Origin: Erigeron canadensis
Taxonomy: Eukaryota > Streptophyta > Magnoliopsida > Asterales > Asteraceae
Direction: 5' to 3'
DNA: 64,000 bases
Assembly: GCF_010389155.1 (NCBI RefSeq)
Contig: NC_057769.1
Coordinates: forward strand, 27,094,735-27,158,734
The position numbers and the translations under genes are program-made. Numbering within the stretch: position 1 is the first letter of the stretch; every line of letters begins with the position of its first letter. Of the stretch, positions 1-11,269 are shown one piece after another. A model generated the notes under the pieces. It was not told where the DNA came from and did no database searches. It saw nothing but the letters and a program-made list of their open reading frames with translations.

Positions 1-1190
1 AGTTCAATTTGCTTTGAGGGCTGAAATGCAGTATTTGAGATGCATGTATAATTAGGGATTCAAATGAACAAAGTTCATGATATTTAATGGTAAGAATGTT
101 TTTTGTGTTTTATCGTGTCATTAATGTGTTTTAATAAGATGATAAAAAATGTTCTTAATCTATAGTTATTTTTGCTGTTAGGATTTAAAAACGTACATAC
201 CGTATATAAAATTTTGTGACCGACACACCGTACTAGAGTACTAACCCGCCTTGATAAATGAATGGTAGGTAAATTATTTTGTCAAAACTTTCACTTTAAA
301 AATCTTAATTTTCGCTTTTAATTACTCAGTTAAGTTTTGAGCTAAATCAATTTAATTATTATCCATTCTTTCCTCTAAATACGATATTTTTTTTACAAGC
401 ACAAGTATCAGAATACCACAAAAAAGATTGAGAAAACAATAACATAAAGAAGAACACCTTTTCGATGCATGCTTCCGAGATGTAAAAAAAAATCAACATT
501 ATGATGTTTCTTCCACATTTACCTACCATCCACATAAAACGAGGGATTCGAATATTCGATAATAATATATCAGCTGGGTCATGACAAAAAAAATAATAAT
601 AAAAGACCAAGCAAATGACGAGCCATCAAGCAATGTATAATCTCTTAAAACGCGACTATATTGATATAAAGTTTATGGTTGTAGCTGTTGTTGACTATGC
701 CTATATATTCGGAAAAAAATCACGGCTTCTACTTCCTTTGCATTTCGTTAATTCTATAATTAATGTTACTATGTTAGTATTTAGATGCATTATATAGGCT
801 TTTGTTATGCAGATATTTCTACCATCCCCAGCAAAGATAGCTCTAATCGCTATGATCCGATCAAATGTTGAATGGCCTCTCTAAACAATCTTAACTAATT
901 TTTCTATGAGAAAAGTACTTCTTTGAAAAATTGTTTTTAATCAACCAATAAATCTTTTATTTTAAATCCAACTAAATATTTACATCAAAAACAAATCTCT
1001 CCCGTTTTTACATTTTCACAAAAGTCTCCTTTTTCTCCAAAATCCCATGAAATTCATTTTAACTTTACGCCAAGAAACAATGGTATAAAACTATAAATTA
1101 ACAAATCAAAAGACGTTCATAGCCTATTCAAACCCCAACCAGTGGCTCTATATGATACTTTAAAAAGTAGGGCTAGCTTCATTATAACCA
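1..1190. other. AT-rich intergenic sequence, no gene seen
   Basis: Short open frames here (for example 359-610 and 615-797) are low-complexity and show no domain. I see no RNA gene or clear repeat boundary in this stretch. Confidence 0.5.
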
Positions 1191-1194
1191 TAAT

Positions 1195-1809
1195 GGGGAG
1201 AGGAGTCATGTAGCTTAATTTTCCATCCCTCTCAAATCTCACCAATCAAATACCTCCAACTCAAAAAAATTTTTCAACCCTCCCAACCAACCCTCCCAAA
1301 CATTTTTAATGGTATTCATTACCTTCTCAACCCTCCCAAATTTATTTTTCTTATCTCTTTTTAAATTAAACTAGACAATTTTTTCTATTTAAAACATATT
1401 ATTATTAAACTTAAAAATCCATTATATCAGTTAAATTAAATAATTATTTAAAACAAATTATATTTAAAAAACTAACATAATCTGTAAATATATAATACTT
1501 GAGGGTATGTTTTGTAAATATTATACTATCAAACAAAAAGAAAGTAACGTGTTGCGCCTTTCTTTCGTCTTCTCCAAAATGCAAGTGTATATATATATAT
1601 ATATGGGGAAAAAAAATATTTGATGTTAATCGGTCAAAAAGAGGGTTGGGCCCCACTCCACACGCTCCCCTAACGTTCGAAATCGTCCGTCCCTCCGCTG
1701 GCTTTTATCCCGCTCACCTTCATGCTGTTGGCATGCCGCTGGGATGGCGGCGGTGTTTGCTCGGCGGCATGGCCAACCCGCCTGCAAGCCGTTTGCCACT
1801 CCTCTCCCC
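1195..1809. mobile_element. Non-autonomous TIR element (MITE-like, possibly Harbinger type)
   Basis: A perfect 12-bp terminal inverted repeat is visible: GGGGAGAGGAGT at 1195-1206 and its complement ACTCCTCTCCCC at 1798-1809. TAA lies one base outside the left end and directly outside the right end, which suits the 3-bp TWA target duplication of PIF/Harbinger elements but is too short to prove it. The left half is AT-rich with repeated CAACCCTCCCAA motifs. The right 190 bp is GC-rich and contains a strong hairpin. There is no coding capacity; the open frame at 1499-1825 lies inside the repeat and is probably not a gene. Confidence 0.65.
1727..1777. repeat. GC-rich imperfect hairpin
   Basis: GTTGGCATGCCGC (1727-1739) pairs with GCGGCATGGCCAAC (1764-1777) with one unpaired base, around a 24-nt GC-rich loop. 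It sits near the right end of the 1195-1809 element. Confidence 0.7.
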
Positions 1810-2732
1810 TAACACTTCTTGCTAACCAAAGTTTGCCATTTCTAGAGCAATATCACAAACGTTGAAAACAAAGTTGTAGGATACCAATCTTCTAACAATG
1901 TTAGTTACTTATAATACTAAAAATTATCTTATTTTTGCTACTTTTATTTTGTCAATAACATAGCTACAAATGTCTTAAAACTTTTTTTAATAAACGAAGT
2001 TTGCAAGATTGTTTATATTAAAAAAATGTTTCAGAAAAAAAGTAGAATTTAATTGTTGCTAGACAACGCTATGCATTACTATCAACCATCAATATTTGAT
2101 TTGCTTTTTGAAGGGACTTACGAATTAAAAGTCTTTTTTTTTTCAAATTTTAGTGTGAGCAATAAAAAAAGGATTGTGTATAGGATTAAAATCTATTAAG
2201 TGTGATTCTTATAGATTATGATTATTTCGACTCTAAGAGTGAGTTGTTAACGGTGTATGTCATTAAATTAAATCAATATTTATAGATAACATCTTTACGA
2301 TAAGATCTCTTAAGAAAAATTACTAGAATATTCACACCTTAAAGAAAAGCAGTTATTGGCTTCTAACATTAATATGGTATATATCGAGTTTTCGGGCTAA
2401 ACCGATTTTTTTTCGGGTTTTGGACCAGACTGACCCGAAACCTGAAAAGTATGAAAACGGGAACAGAGAACCGGACCGTATCATCTTGGTTGGTCCGTTG
2501 TGGGTTGAGTTTCGAGTTTCCGGGTCAAAATTTCATACCAGTTGTATCAAATGACCTCCGATTCATCATACAAGAGTGAGATTGTTCAGTGTAGACTATA
2601 TTGCCTTAACCGAACTCGCGATCAGAGTGGATCATTAAAAACAAAACAAAACAAAAAAGCCGGAAGAAACTTGTCGGCCACAAGACTCGAACTCAAGTTT
2701 CAAGGGAAGAACCCGATGCATCTAAGTAGTTA
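1810..2732. other. Repeat-derived intergenic sequence
   Basis: 2390-2530 is rich in CGGGTTT/CCGGACC-type motifs seen in degenerate plant repeats. On the minus strand, 2650-2730 has a tRNA-like B-box (GAGTTCGAGTC) followed by a T-rich tract, so it may be a SINE remnant. No gene is supported. Confidence 0.4.
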
Positions 2733-3500
2733 GAGGCAAGGGTGTAGTGTCACACTTGTGGCTAATTGGCAAGTTTTGGCAAGAAATCAGCCAATCACAA
2801 GCCGCCACGTGTCCAAGTAAAAAAAAGCCAATTTTAGCCAAAAACTTGCCAAATGTGATGCTATAGTGCCGATTATTGTGTCGATTTGCCAATTATTCCT
2901 TTTCTTCTATATATATATATTCTATGTATATAAAAAAAAAATTTACACCCATATAAATCCCACCCACCCATTGCCCCCTTTTCTTCCCCAGTTTTGCCGA
3001 TGCTCTTTCCCCCTCTCTATATATCTCCATCTATATCTCATCGTTTTATATCTATCTATTTCCAGTTTATATCCAAAATCTATATCTCCATCCATCCATT
3101 AATTCTATTCTATCTATTGGTTTGGTAGAAAAAGAGGTCGTCGGTGGTGATGATGTTGAAGACAGCGATGATGGAGGCACGCCGGGATTTATCCATCTCC
3201 TCACCCAATTCGATATTCCTTTTTTTTCGACGACGATGACGATGATGATGATGGAGTTGCAAAGGTTTTAGATGGTCGCCGGAGTTCCCCCAATTTTTCC
3301 GGTATGTGTATGTGTGTATTGCATATATATATATATATATATTTGATTTAAAGGAAAAAGAAAAAAAAATTGCCGATAACGCTCCCAACGTTCATATGCA
3401 TTGGCCAAAACTAGCCGATTTTGCTTATCGAAACTTGCCGATTCAAGTGTTATAGTTTTGTCGATTTGCCGATGGTTTTTGCTGACTACACCCTTGCCCA
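2733..3500. mobile_element. Harbinger/Tourist-like MITE with a gene-like insert
   Basis: GGCAAGGGTGTAG at 2735-2747 is matched exactly by CTACACCCTTGCC at 3486-3498. TTA flanks both ends (2730-2732 and 3501-3503), as expected for PIF/Harbinger TWA target duplication. GCCAA/TTGCC-rich subterminal sequence continues inward on both sides. The middle (about 2960-3300) is different: a pyrimidine-rich leader-like tract followed by GAT/GAC-rich, codon-like sequence, which could be a captured 5' gene end. It has no intact frame of its own. Confidence 0.65.
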
Positions 3501-3604
3501 TTAGGTTAGCCTTCATTGGCACTACTTTTTAGGTTATAAACAAACAATAATTAATGTTTGTTCCAACAACTCAAACATTAATGCAACTATAAAGAAAATG
3601 TCGC

Positions 3605-3685
3605 AAATGAAGCTAGCTCAACTGGCAGATGCAATCCTGATTTTTCCCACACATCTTGGGTTCAACTGATATGTGAAAATCGAGT
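3605..3685 (+). repeat. SINE-like (tRNA-derived) fragment
   Basis: TAGCTCAACTGGCAGA near 3613 resembles an RNA polymerase III A-box, and GGGTTCAACTG near 3658 resembles a B-box. The roughly 35-bp spacing is that of a tRNA-derived SINE head. No clear 3' tail or target duplication was found. Confidence 0.35.
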
Positions 3686-4009
3686 TAAATTAAAATCTAG
3701 ATATACTCCGAATCAAATACTACACACAATCGGGCAGTGGACCCGTTCGTATGCAATATAGATTAAAGTAAGTCCAAGTTCGTTCCACAGATACCAATAA
3801 GAGCAAGTGAGTTTTAAGTAGCTAAGAAAAAGGTTTGGATTTTAAAGACTCCACGTCATCTTGAATTTTTGTTTTATAAAGTTAGTTGATTGAAAAAAGT
3901 TAGAAATTCCGCAGAATTTATCGAAAAGAGAATTGTCTTATATCAAATAGGATTAAAAGATCACCCACTTCGACTCCATGATACATTAACTCCGGTTGCA
4001 TTTAAATTA

Positions 4010-5097
4010 GGGAAAATTACACTTTTAGTCATTGAACTTGGCACGTTTTTCACTTTTAGTCACTAAACTTCAAAAATTGCAAATTATACACTGAACTTGT
4101 CATTTTTTTTCACTTCTGTTCACTGCCCCCAGTTTCGTTAGTTTTGCTCTGTTAAGTTGCACAGATTCGTTAGTTTTTTTTTCACTTTTCGTCCTTCCAA
4201 TTATTCCATAACTAAAATTGATAATCGACAAACTTCAGTGATGAAAAGTGTAATTTACCTAATTTTTTTTATATATATACCTCATTTGTCCAATTTTAAA
4301 TGTTATTATTTTGATTTTTTCTTAATATTTTTACTTTTAGCTTTGACTCTAAACATTTTTATTTATAACATATAGTAGTTGGTGTAAATTTTATCAATGA
4401 AAAATATATTTAAAAATTAGTTCATTATTATATGTTTTATAACAAATTTATATAACATAGACAAAAATATTTATGGTTAAATCATAAGGCGTTATAGATT
4501 ATCAGAAAAACTATAACACGTTACTTCAGATAAACATTACAATATCTTATTTTTATTTTCGTTTATTAATAGTTAATAAAATGAATTAAGAAAAACTATA
4601 TAAGTTTATATAACACACACAAAAAAAAATTACGGTTAAAGTAGACATAAGAAGACTCTAAATTCAAACATAGTCACTAAATATATCTATCTTTATAGAT
4701 AAAAATTTCAATAACAATTATTTCATCGTCGTTAAAAAAAAAACAATTATTTCATCTAATCAAACTACTGTATAACAAATAGATAGTAACTGTAAACATA
4801 AAAAATTTGTTTCAAAATATAATAAATGAATATGTATTTTCACTAATCGGCCAAAACAATATATAAAACCTGAAGTTGGACCGATTATCGATTTTAGTTA
4901 TGGAATAATGGGAAGGATGAAAAGTGAATGAAAATTAACGAATCTGGGCAAGTTAACGGGGAAAAACTAACAAAGTTGACACAGTGACCAAAAGTTAAAA
5001 AAAGTGACAAGTTCAGTGTATAATTTGCAATTTTTGAAGTTTAGTGACTAAAAGTGAAAAACGTGTCGAGTTCAAAGACCAAAAGTGTAATTTTCCC
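4010..5097. mobile_element. Mutator-like foldback element with long TIRs
   Basis: The first ~225 bp (starting GGGAAAATTACACTTTT) are repeated in inverted orientation at the right end (about 4870-5097), nearly identical for the outer ~100 bp and more divergent inward. A perfect 9-bp target duplication, TTTAAATTA, flanks it at 4001-4009 and 5098-5106; 9 bp is the Mutator-superfamily signature. The ~630-bp interior is AT-rich and non-coding, so the element is non-autonomous. The small frame at 4157-4375 is not a gene. Confidence 0.85.
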
Positions 5098-5589
5098 TTT
5101 AAATTAAGACCTAATCCAAATATGTTGACAAGTAACCTAGATTTGAACAAAGGAATTCACTTGGTGGCCAACAAGCTTATAACTCTATTCAATTCCATTA
5201 ACTAATTAGATCAATCCTAGAAAACCAGCACCACCAACGTTTAATAAAATTTACCCTAATTAATTAATATGTTTTGGCTAAATATTAACAATTATGCCTA
5301 TTTGAAATTAATGTGACACCATCAACTATTAACCCTAATTAACAAATCGTTTCCTATGATTACTATGCCGTTTACTATCACGCCATGACCTAGCACCAAT
5401 TACTTATAGACAAATAATTGAAATCATACTTATGTACTTCCGACACAATCGACAAAGCATATAAATATCACCAACAAGCATAATAATATCGAACAAGAAA
5501 ACAATTCATTAAGATCACGACATAACGTTAATAAAAATCAACTTGGATTAAAAAGTATGCAACCATCATCTTTGTATCACTTCATCTCA

Positions 5590-6340
5590 GTGGATGATGA
5601 AGTGTTTAGCTACTCATAGTCATAAACATAACCAAAGAGTAAAAGTATGAGAAAACATATTGTACCAATGTGTAGAAAACAATTGAAAGCTAAGAAAATC
5701 AAAAACCGAATGCCTTGGAAGTCACGAGCAACCCTATGATCTTCAAAGATGTAAAAGCTGCTTGAAAAGCCTCCAAAGAACCCTAAATTCGACTGGTATT
5801 GAGAGATATCCGTTTTGTAGGGTTTTGGTTCGCCACCACCCGAGAAGCAAAAGATTATAGAGTCCAGGCTAAAATTACATGCATAGATAGTGGTCTAATG
5901 ACAAGGCCGACGACGGAAGCTCGGGACTTATATTTATAGGGTTTGCAAAATAACAATTCTGAACCGACTTAAACTTGCGCCTCAATATATAAGTTTGCGC
6001 CTCAAATTCTTTAAAAAGCAAATCAAGGTCCCCGTATTGTACCACAAATCTACATGTTGAGCCTCAAATCTTGTAACTCAAAAGTTTCTGATCTCACACA
6101 TCATGCAACTTACGCCTCAAATACTTAGGTTGAGTCTCAAATTTCTTCAGATATTTACTTCTTTTGTTTTCTTTATCCAATTCTTCAATAAACTAATCCT
6201 TAAACTCATTTGAACCTTCTTTGAATCGTCTTAAGCCATTTTAGTCACTTTTCATGCTATTAACCTAAAATCACTAACATATACCATAAAAGCATCGAAG
6301 ATACATGTAATTTACATATAATTAAGCATAAAACAGCTTA
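5590..6340 (-). mobile_element. Degenerate LTR/leader remnant (gypsy-like?)
   Basis: Read on the minus strand there is a TATA-like block (about 5928-5940), then a leader-like sequence ending near a phrase about a plant-LTR-style ATCATCCACTGAGATGAAG at about 5583-5601. Upstream (higher coordinates) five or six copies of a TTGAGGC(G)CAA-like motif occur at about 5980-6145, resembling U3 repeats. No target duplication or coding region is preserved, so the assignment is tentative. Confidence 0.35.
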
Positions 6341-6354
6341 TAAACGGTATGAGA

Positions 6355-6355
<1 letters not shown>

Positions 6356-6388
<33 letters not shown>
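6356..6388. repeat. (CA)n(TA)n compound microsatellite
   Basis: About eleven CA units run directly into about six TA units. Confidence 0.9.
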
Positions 6389-6420
6389 GGACATATCATC
6401 AACTCTCATGAGTAACAAGT

Positions 6421-6530
6421 CTGTGGTTTTTTTTTCTTGAATCACCTGTAACAACTTATGGTCCACATCTCATGGACTAGAGTACGTGCAGGGCTTAACC
6501 ATTAAACGGTGAGGTATTCCTTGATGTGAT
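6421..6530 (+). repeat. SINE 3' fragment, inverted partner of 6660-6855
   Basis: From the T-run onward this stretch matches the minus strand of 6660-6770. Shared landmarks are TGTAACA, then TATGGTC/CATGGTC, then TACGTGCA-GGGCTT-ACCATT-AACGGTGAGG. The tRNA-like head is missing, so this looks like a 5'-truncated copy in the opposite orientation. Confidence 0.55.
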
Positions 6531-6659
6531 TATCGATTGTTCAAAAAAGTTAAGAAAAATTCATTTATGAGTAAACCACATGGTTGTTCCAACAAGTCAA
6601 GCATTAATGAAACTATAAAGAAGATATCTTTTATGAGTAAACCCTATTTTTTTTTCCGA

Positions 6660-6855
6660 ACATTCAGTTAGTATGCGACATTTAAGAAACCTCACCGTAT
6701 AATGGTGAAGCCTTGCACGTATCCTAGACAATAAGATGTTGACCATGGGCTGTTACAAGTATTCGGAGGAAAAAACCCCAAGACTTATCATCCCTAAAGA
6801 TCGAACTCAAGACCTTAGATAAAACCTGGGATACCTCTAACCAGTTGGATTAGTT
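6660..6855 (-). repeat. tRNA-derived SINE, minus strand
   Basis: On the minus strand an A-box-like TAATCCAACTGGTTAGAGG (6831-6852) is followed by a B-box-like GAGTTCGATCT (about 6798-6810), a G/T-rich linker and a body ending in CACCATTATACGGTGAGG. This order is that of tRNA-derived plant SINEs. A truncated inverted copy lies about 130 bp away. Confidence 0.55.
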
Positions 6856-7071
6856 ATCATTGACCATTGTTTTAACTATCTAGCATGGCGATGTCACTTT
6901 TCATTTATTACAACTATAAAGAAGATGTCATTTCCGAGTAAACTAACAATTTATTACCTTTTTTCTTTTTTTCAATACTCAAACCTTTGTATCTAATTAA
7001 GTCGGTGTCATCATAACACCTATCTTGCATTGATTATTTTTTATGAGATAATTCATCATGTAGTTTAAAAG

Positions 7072-7125
7072 TTGCTAGACCGTGATATTTTTTTTTTTTT
7101 TTGAAAATTTGCTAGACCGTGATAT
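7072..7125. repeat. 17-bp direct repeat flanking a poly(T) run
   Basis: TTGCTAGACCGTGATAT occurs exactly at 7072-7088 and again at 7109-7125, with only a poly(T) run plus GAAAAT between. This is the form left by target-primed retroposition: on the minus strand, a poly(A) tail bounded by a long target duplication with almost no body. Confidence 0.6.
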
Positions 7126-7133
7126 AGTAGGTA

Positions 7134-7171
7134 CTAGATTTTAGACCCGTGTCCAACACTAGACACGGGGT
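7134..7171 (-). mobile_element. Helitron-like 3' end, minus strand
   Basis: On the minus strand a hairpin CCCGTGTC...GACACGGG is followed by TCTAAAAT and the terminal CTAG, then T. Hairpin plus CTRR inserted before T is the Helitron 3' signature. Its 5' end was not found. The same motif occurs in opposite orientation at 11075-11111, so these could also be the inverted termini of one ~4-kb element. Confidence 0.5.
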
Positions 7172-7734
7172 TTACGATATTATCAATATTAGATGTTCAT
7201 ACATTTAATTCATAAAAGCTTATAATTTTGAACGTATACACTTCTTAGTATTATACTTTGCAAGTTGTAGTACAATAATCACATGTTCGTCACTGTCATT
7301 ATTAGCTGAGATATATTGATAAAATTGTTTGTCGTAGATATATTGATGGAATTCTAGAATCTTTTTTCATTTGATCAAGATATTTTCGTCCCACACAAAG
7401 CTAATGTTGTTCGCATACATAAATGAACTCTGTCATTCTATATGCAAGGCATATGCTATCTGATATATTAACGCATGCTTTCTTTTCATTTAGGTGGTTT
7501 GTTTGGTAGTACTTTTTGACTTTGAGGTTATGAATTTTGTGCCCATCCAGTTCTTAGGAAGTTCTAAGATAATCTCTCCGATAATAGCTCCAGCAAAACC
7601 TGTTGAGCTTTAGAAAAGGAAGATGTAGATATTTTATATAAGTGCACTAAGCGAAACAAATAAAGAACTACCACCATGAACCTTTTCTTACCAAATTTGA
7701 TTGGATCGTTTTTTCATGTTGTTGTAACAATTTC

Positions 7735-7782
<48 letters not shown>

Positions 7783-9050
7783 GCTTTTAAAAACTATGTT
7801 TCTAGCAAAATGGAGATTGTTTTTGTTTATTCATGTTTGCCATCTGTATACACATTTACAATTGTTCACTTTGCGTTTTAGAGGCTCTACGACATGACTA
7901 ATTTGGACTAGAAACAAATAGTAATTTATGAATAACACATTTCACCAAATTTCAACCATTAATAATTCAACAATATAATTTCAGAAGAGTTATACCAATT
8001 ACCACATACATCTTAGATATATAAAATAACCATACATATATAAGATTGGATCAAAACAGGATTCACTAAACACTGATAAATCGCATCGTGTGTCCATTCT
8101 CAAGCACACCATGAATATTTTATGCTTTGATAGAAAACTTTTCTTCAAACCCTAATTTGCATATATGAATGAAAATCAATATTCTACAAACCCTTTATTA
8201 CGTAGTATAAAAAATAGCAGTGGTCCATGTCACTCCATACCAAAGAAACTGAAAAGCATTTAGTAATATTCAGACCAACCCCGGTGTATCTCCTTCGGAA
8301 GTTTCAAACGTTTTGAATTCATATTTATTATTTTCTTAAACTTCATATTAAATAAAAGCAAATGAAATATACACTTTTAAAAATTTTTATTTTCATATTT
8401 TTTAAAAAAATAAAAAATAACCCACTCAAAATATAAGTTAGGTCCATTAATTATTTTATACTAAAATTTAAATAATTTGTCAAACAATCAAACACACATT
8501 TTACTACATAAAACTAAAAAATCTCATCTTCATAAATTATGTTTGACCCTGACTTTACATGTGTTAAGTATCAAGTTTTCGTATGTATAAGTATGTATTA
8601 GTAGAAAAAAACTTTAGTTCATTGAAGTGATGTAGATGTATTATTAAAAATTTAAATCAACGTTTTACAACGTACATGTACTTTGTTTTTATGTTCCACA
8701 ATAATATTATTATAATGTCTGTTATTTCTTTGCTTTTGATCTTCACAATTTTATACATGTTATAACGTTCATCTTACACAACACAATCTTTTTATGTTCT
8801 GAACCATTCTCATGACACACACTAACAACCAACATATTCATTTTAAATGTACCTACTAGGTGCAATCAAATATAATTCCTTCACAGTGTGCAACGCACAC
8901 ATTTTAAACCCTCATCCAATAAAAATGAATGTAAAATACTTAGTAATTGCAATTTGATTAAAAATTAGTTGATAGCGGGCCTTTTGGCCCAAACGCCTCT
9001 TTACATTCCAAAATCAAAATTGATGCAACTTAAAATTTGATACAATCTTA
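7172..9050. other. AT-rich intergenic sequence with a long poly(T)
   Basis: A poly(T) run of about 40 nt lies at 7741-7780. The 73-residue open frame crossing it is mostly poly-Phe and is not a gene. No coding region or RNA gene is recognisable. Confidence 0.5.
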
Positions 9051-9051
9051 A

Positions 9052-11111
9052 TCTTAATTTTAATATATACTATAAAACAGTTGAACTAATGACTTATTAA
9101 CCAATTAAATCGTTCAATTTCATCCAATTGATTATCGCTTATGTCATCATTTAGATTAACTACAAATTAAAAATACTAATAATCATTATCCAAATATATT
9201 ATTATATTAGTATTTTTATTAATTTGTAGAAAAAGTCTCATTAATTTATATTTTTTTTTGTTTTCCATCAATAATTTATACTTTTTAGCCCTGAATACTT
9301 AATTTATATTTATTTTAGCCATCTACTTAAGAGAACTTTTTAAAATTTACAATCATTTAATTAATTAAAAAAATTTCAACAGACGAAGTATTGTCTACAA
9401 AAATTTATTTGATAACCTAATGACTTATTAACAAATGTAAAACTAGATTTTTATAAATTATAAATATTAATATTTAGTTTCATATTTAATATAGAGATAA
9501 TGGCACTGGAGTGTAACCAACTATGACCAAAAGGTTATGTAATGTAACCAACTACTCAACAACCTATGAGTGTAACTGCCTTTGTTTTTTGGGTTATGTC
9601 ATGTAAGCTACCGGCTACTTCAAGTTTCCATCCGGTTAAGCCAAAATTAAACTTAGGGATAATGACATCGGAGTGTAACCAACTATGACTAAAAGGTTAT
9701 GTAGTGTAACCAACTATGATCAAAAGGTTATGTAATGTAACTAACTACTCGACTAGCTATGTAGTGTAAACAACTTTGTAATTCCACTAACAAAAATAAA
9801 GTTATAGAATTATTAATTTCTTTTGCTTCGTTTATCTTCTTCATTTCATCACACGGAATATGGAACACAACCCAATGAGAATTTAAACCCAAATATATTA
9901 ACCCACCCGATTTACTATATCATCATCAATCGATATATCTTCTTCTATCTATCACTATATATCTATATCTATATAAATTTCTCCTTCGCAGTCGTACACA
10001 AATGGTTTCACCACGCCGATTCGTAGAAAAAAGAGGTCGCTTGTTACCGGAATCTTCAAAATCAAAACCGTCGCCACCATGATCAATGTGGTGTATTTTA
10101 TAGAGAAAACAGGTGTATATATACATATAAATATAATTGTTTATATATAAATAATTAGTAAATATATATTTTTAATATATGTGACACGTGACCCATTTTT
10201 TTAATTTAAAAAGAATAAAAATGAAAGTGGTAACCAACAACTTGTTTCCCATCCGGTTGCTTACATTATATAACCCAACAAACAAAGGTGGTTACACTAT
10301 ATAGCTAGTCGAGTAGTTGGTTACATTACATAACCTTTTGGTCATAGTTGGTTACACTCACGTGTCATTATTCCTTTAATATAAACACAATTTGAACTCT
10401 AGATACATATCCCAAAGATAATAATTGATGATGATATACAACAAAATTATCCTAAACACAATATGAATCACAAAACATAGGACGATCATAGAATAAAACA
10501 CGATTTACAACAAGGGGTTACTTAAATACTAAATACAAATCAATATGAACTTCATTCAAAATTCATTCTATCTCTCAATAAAAAAGGTACATAATTTTTT
10601 TTCCTTTTTTATATATTTGTTTTGTATATTAATGTTTAAAGTTACAGTTGTAATTCAAATCAAGAGTCCTAATTATTGTTATCAAAGAATATAAAAACAA
10701 TCCTAATTGTTATCTAATTATCATAAGACAAGTGATTGATAATAAACCTATGCGTATTTTGAGCCTGCATCATGATCAAATACATATAGGATCACAAGTA
10801 TGTTTATATTTTAATTCTTAATTATCTTTCATAATAATATCAAACTATGAGGCCAATTGATTTCAAAATATTTTATAATAGAGAAATTATTATAGCATGT
10901 GCCTTGTGGAATGACTACGGCAAACAATTTCATCAATATGTCTTAGTTAATAATGACCGTGACGAACCTATATTATTGTACTACAACTTGTAAAATATAA
11001 CACTTGAAACATATATCTTCAATAAGCTTTAATGACTTAAATGTATGAAAATATAATATTAAAAATATCGTCAACCCCGTGTCCAGTATTGGACATGGGT
11101 CTAAAATCTAG
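9052..11111 (+). mobile_element. Helitron-like element, non-autonomous
   Basis: The right end has a 10-bp stem hairpin (11076-11099, CCCGTGTCCA / TGGACATGGG) 8 nt before a terminal CTAG (11108-11111) followed by T. The left end starts TC and has a Helitron-style ATACTATAAAACAG start, inserted after A. A Mutator-like element (9494-10374) is nested inside, leaving about 1.2 kb of original element. There is no RepHel coding sequence. The left boundary is less certain than the right. Confidence 0.5.
9494..10374. mobile_element. Mutator-like foldback element with 9-bp TSD
   Basis: Perfect 9-bp duplications TTTAATATA flank it at 9485-9493 and 10375-10383. TIRs begin G(A/G)(A/G)ATAATG(A/G)CAC and run for more than 100 bp (repeated GTGTAACCAACTATGACC units). 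The left TIR is partly duplicated in tandem (second copy from about 9655). The interior (about 9820-10090) holds a pyrimidine-rich leader-like tract and a short GC-richer segment without an intact frame, possibly a captured gene start. Confidence 0.85.
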
Positions 11112-11120
11112 TTATATGTA

Positions 11121-11220
11121 TCTATTAAGAGAGATTGAAACATGAAAAGTACGCAACTTAAAATATGGTACAATTATATTATATCTATATATTAAGAGAG
11201 TTTGAAACATGAACAGTACA
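11121..11220 (+). repeat. Duplicated Helitron-5'-like sequence
   Basis: Two related copies of a TCTAT(ATAT)TAAGAGAG...TTGAAACATGAA sequence start at about 11121 and 11182, directly after the CTAG end at 11111. The style resembles Helitron 5' termini, but no matching 3' end is seen downstream. Confidence 0.4.
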
Positions 11221-11269
11221 CTGATGAACATTGTATCTGGCAGCTATAGCTGCTTGTCTGCCTGCTTGC

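Noticed and set aside
7676..7897. Open frame with a poly-Phe run
   Set aside because: It translates a poly(T) tract of about 40 nt.
9823..10126. Small frames on both strands
   Set aside because: They overlap each other inside a Mutator-like element and lack domains.
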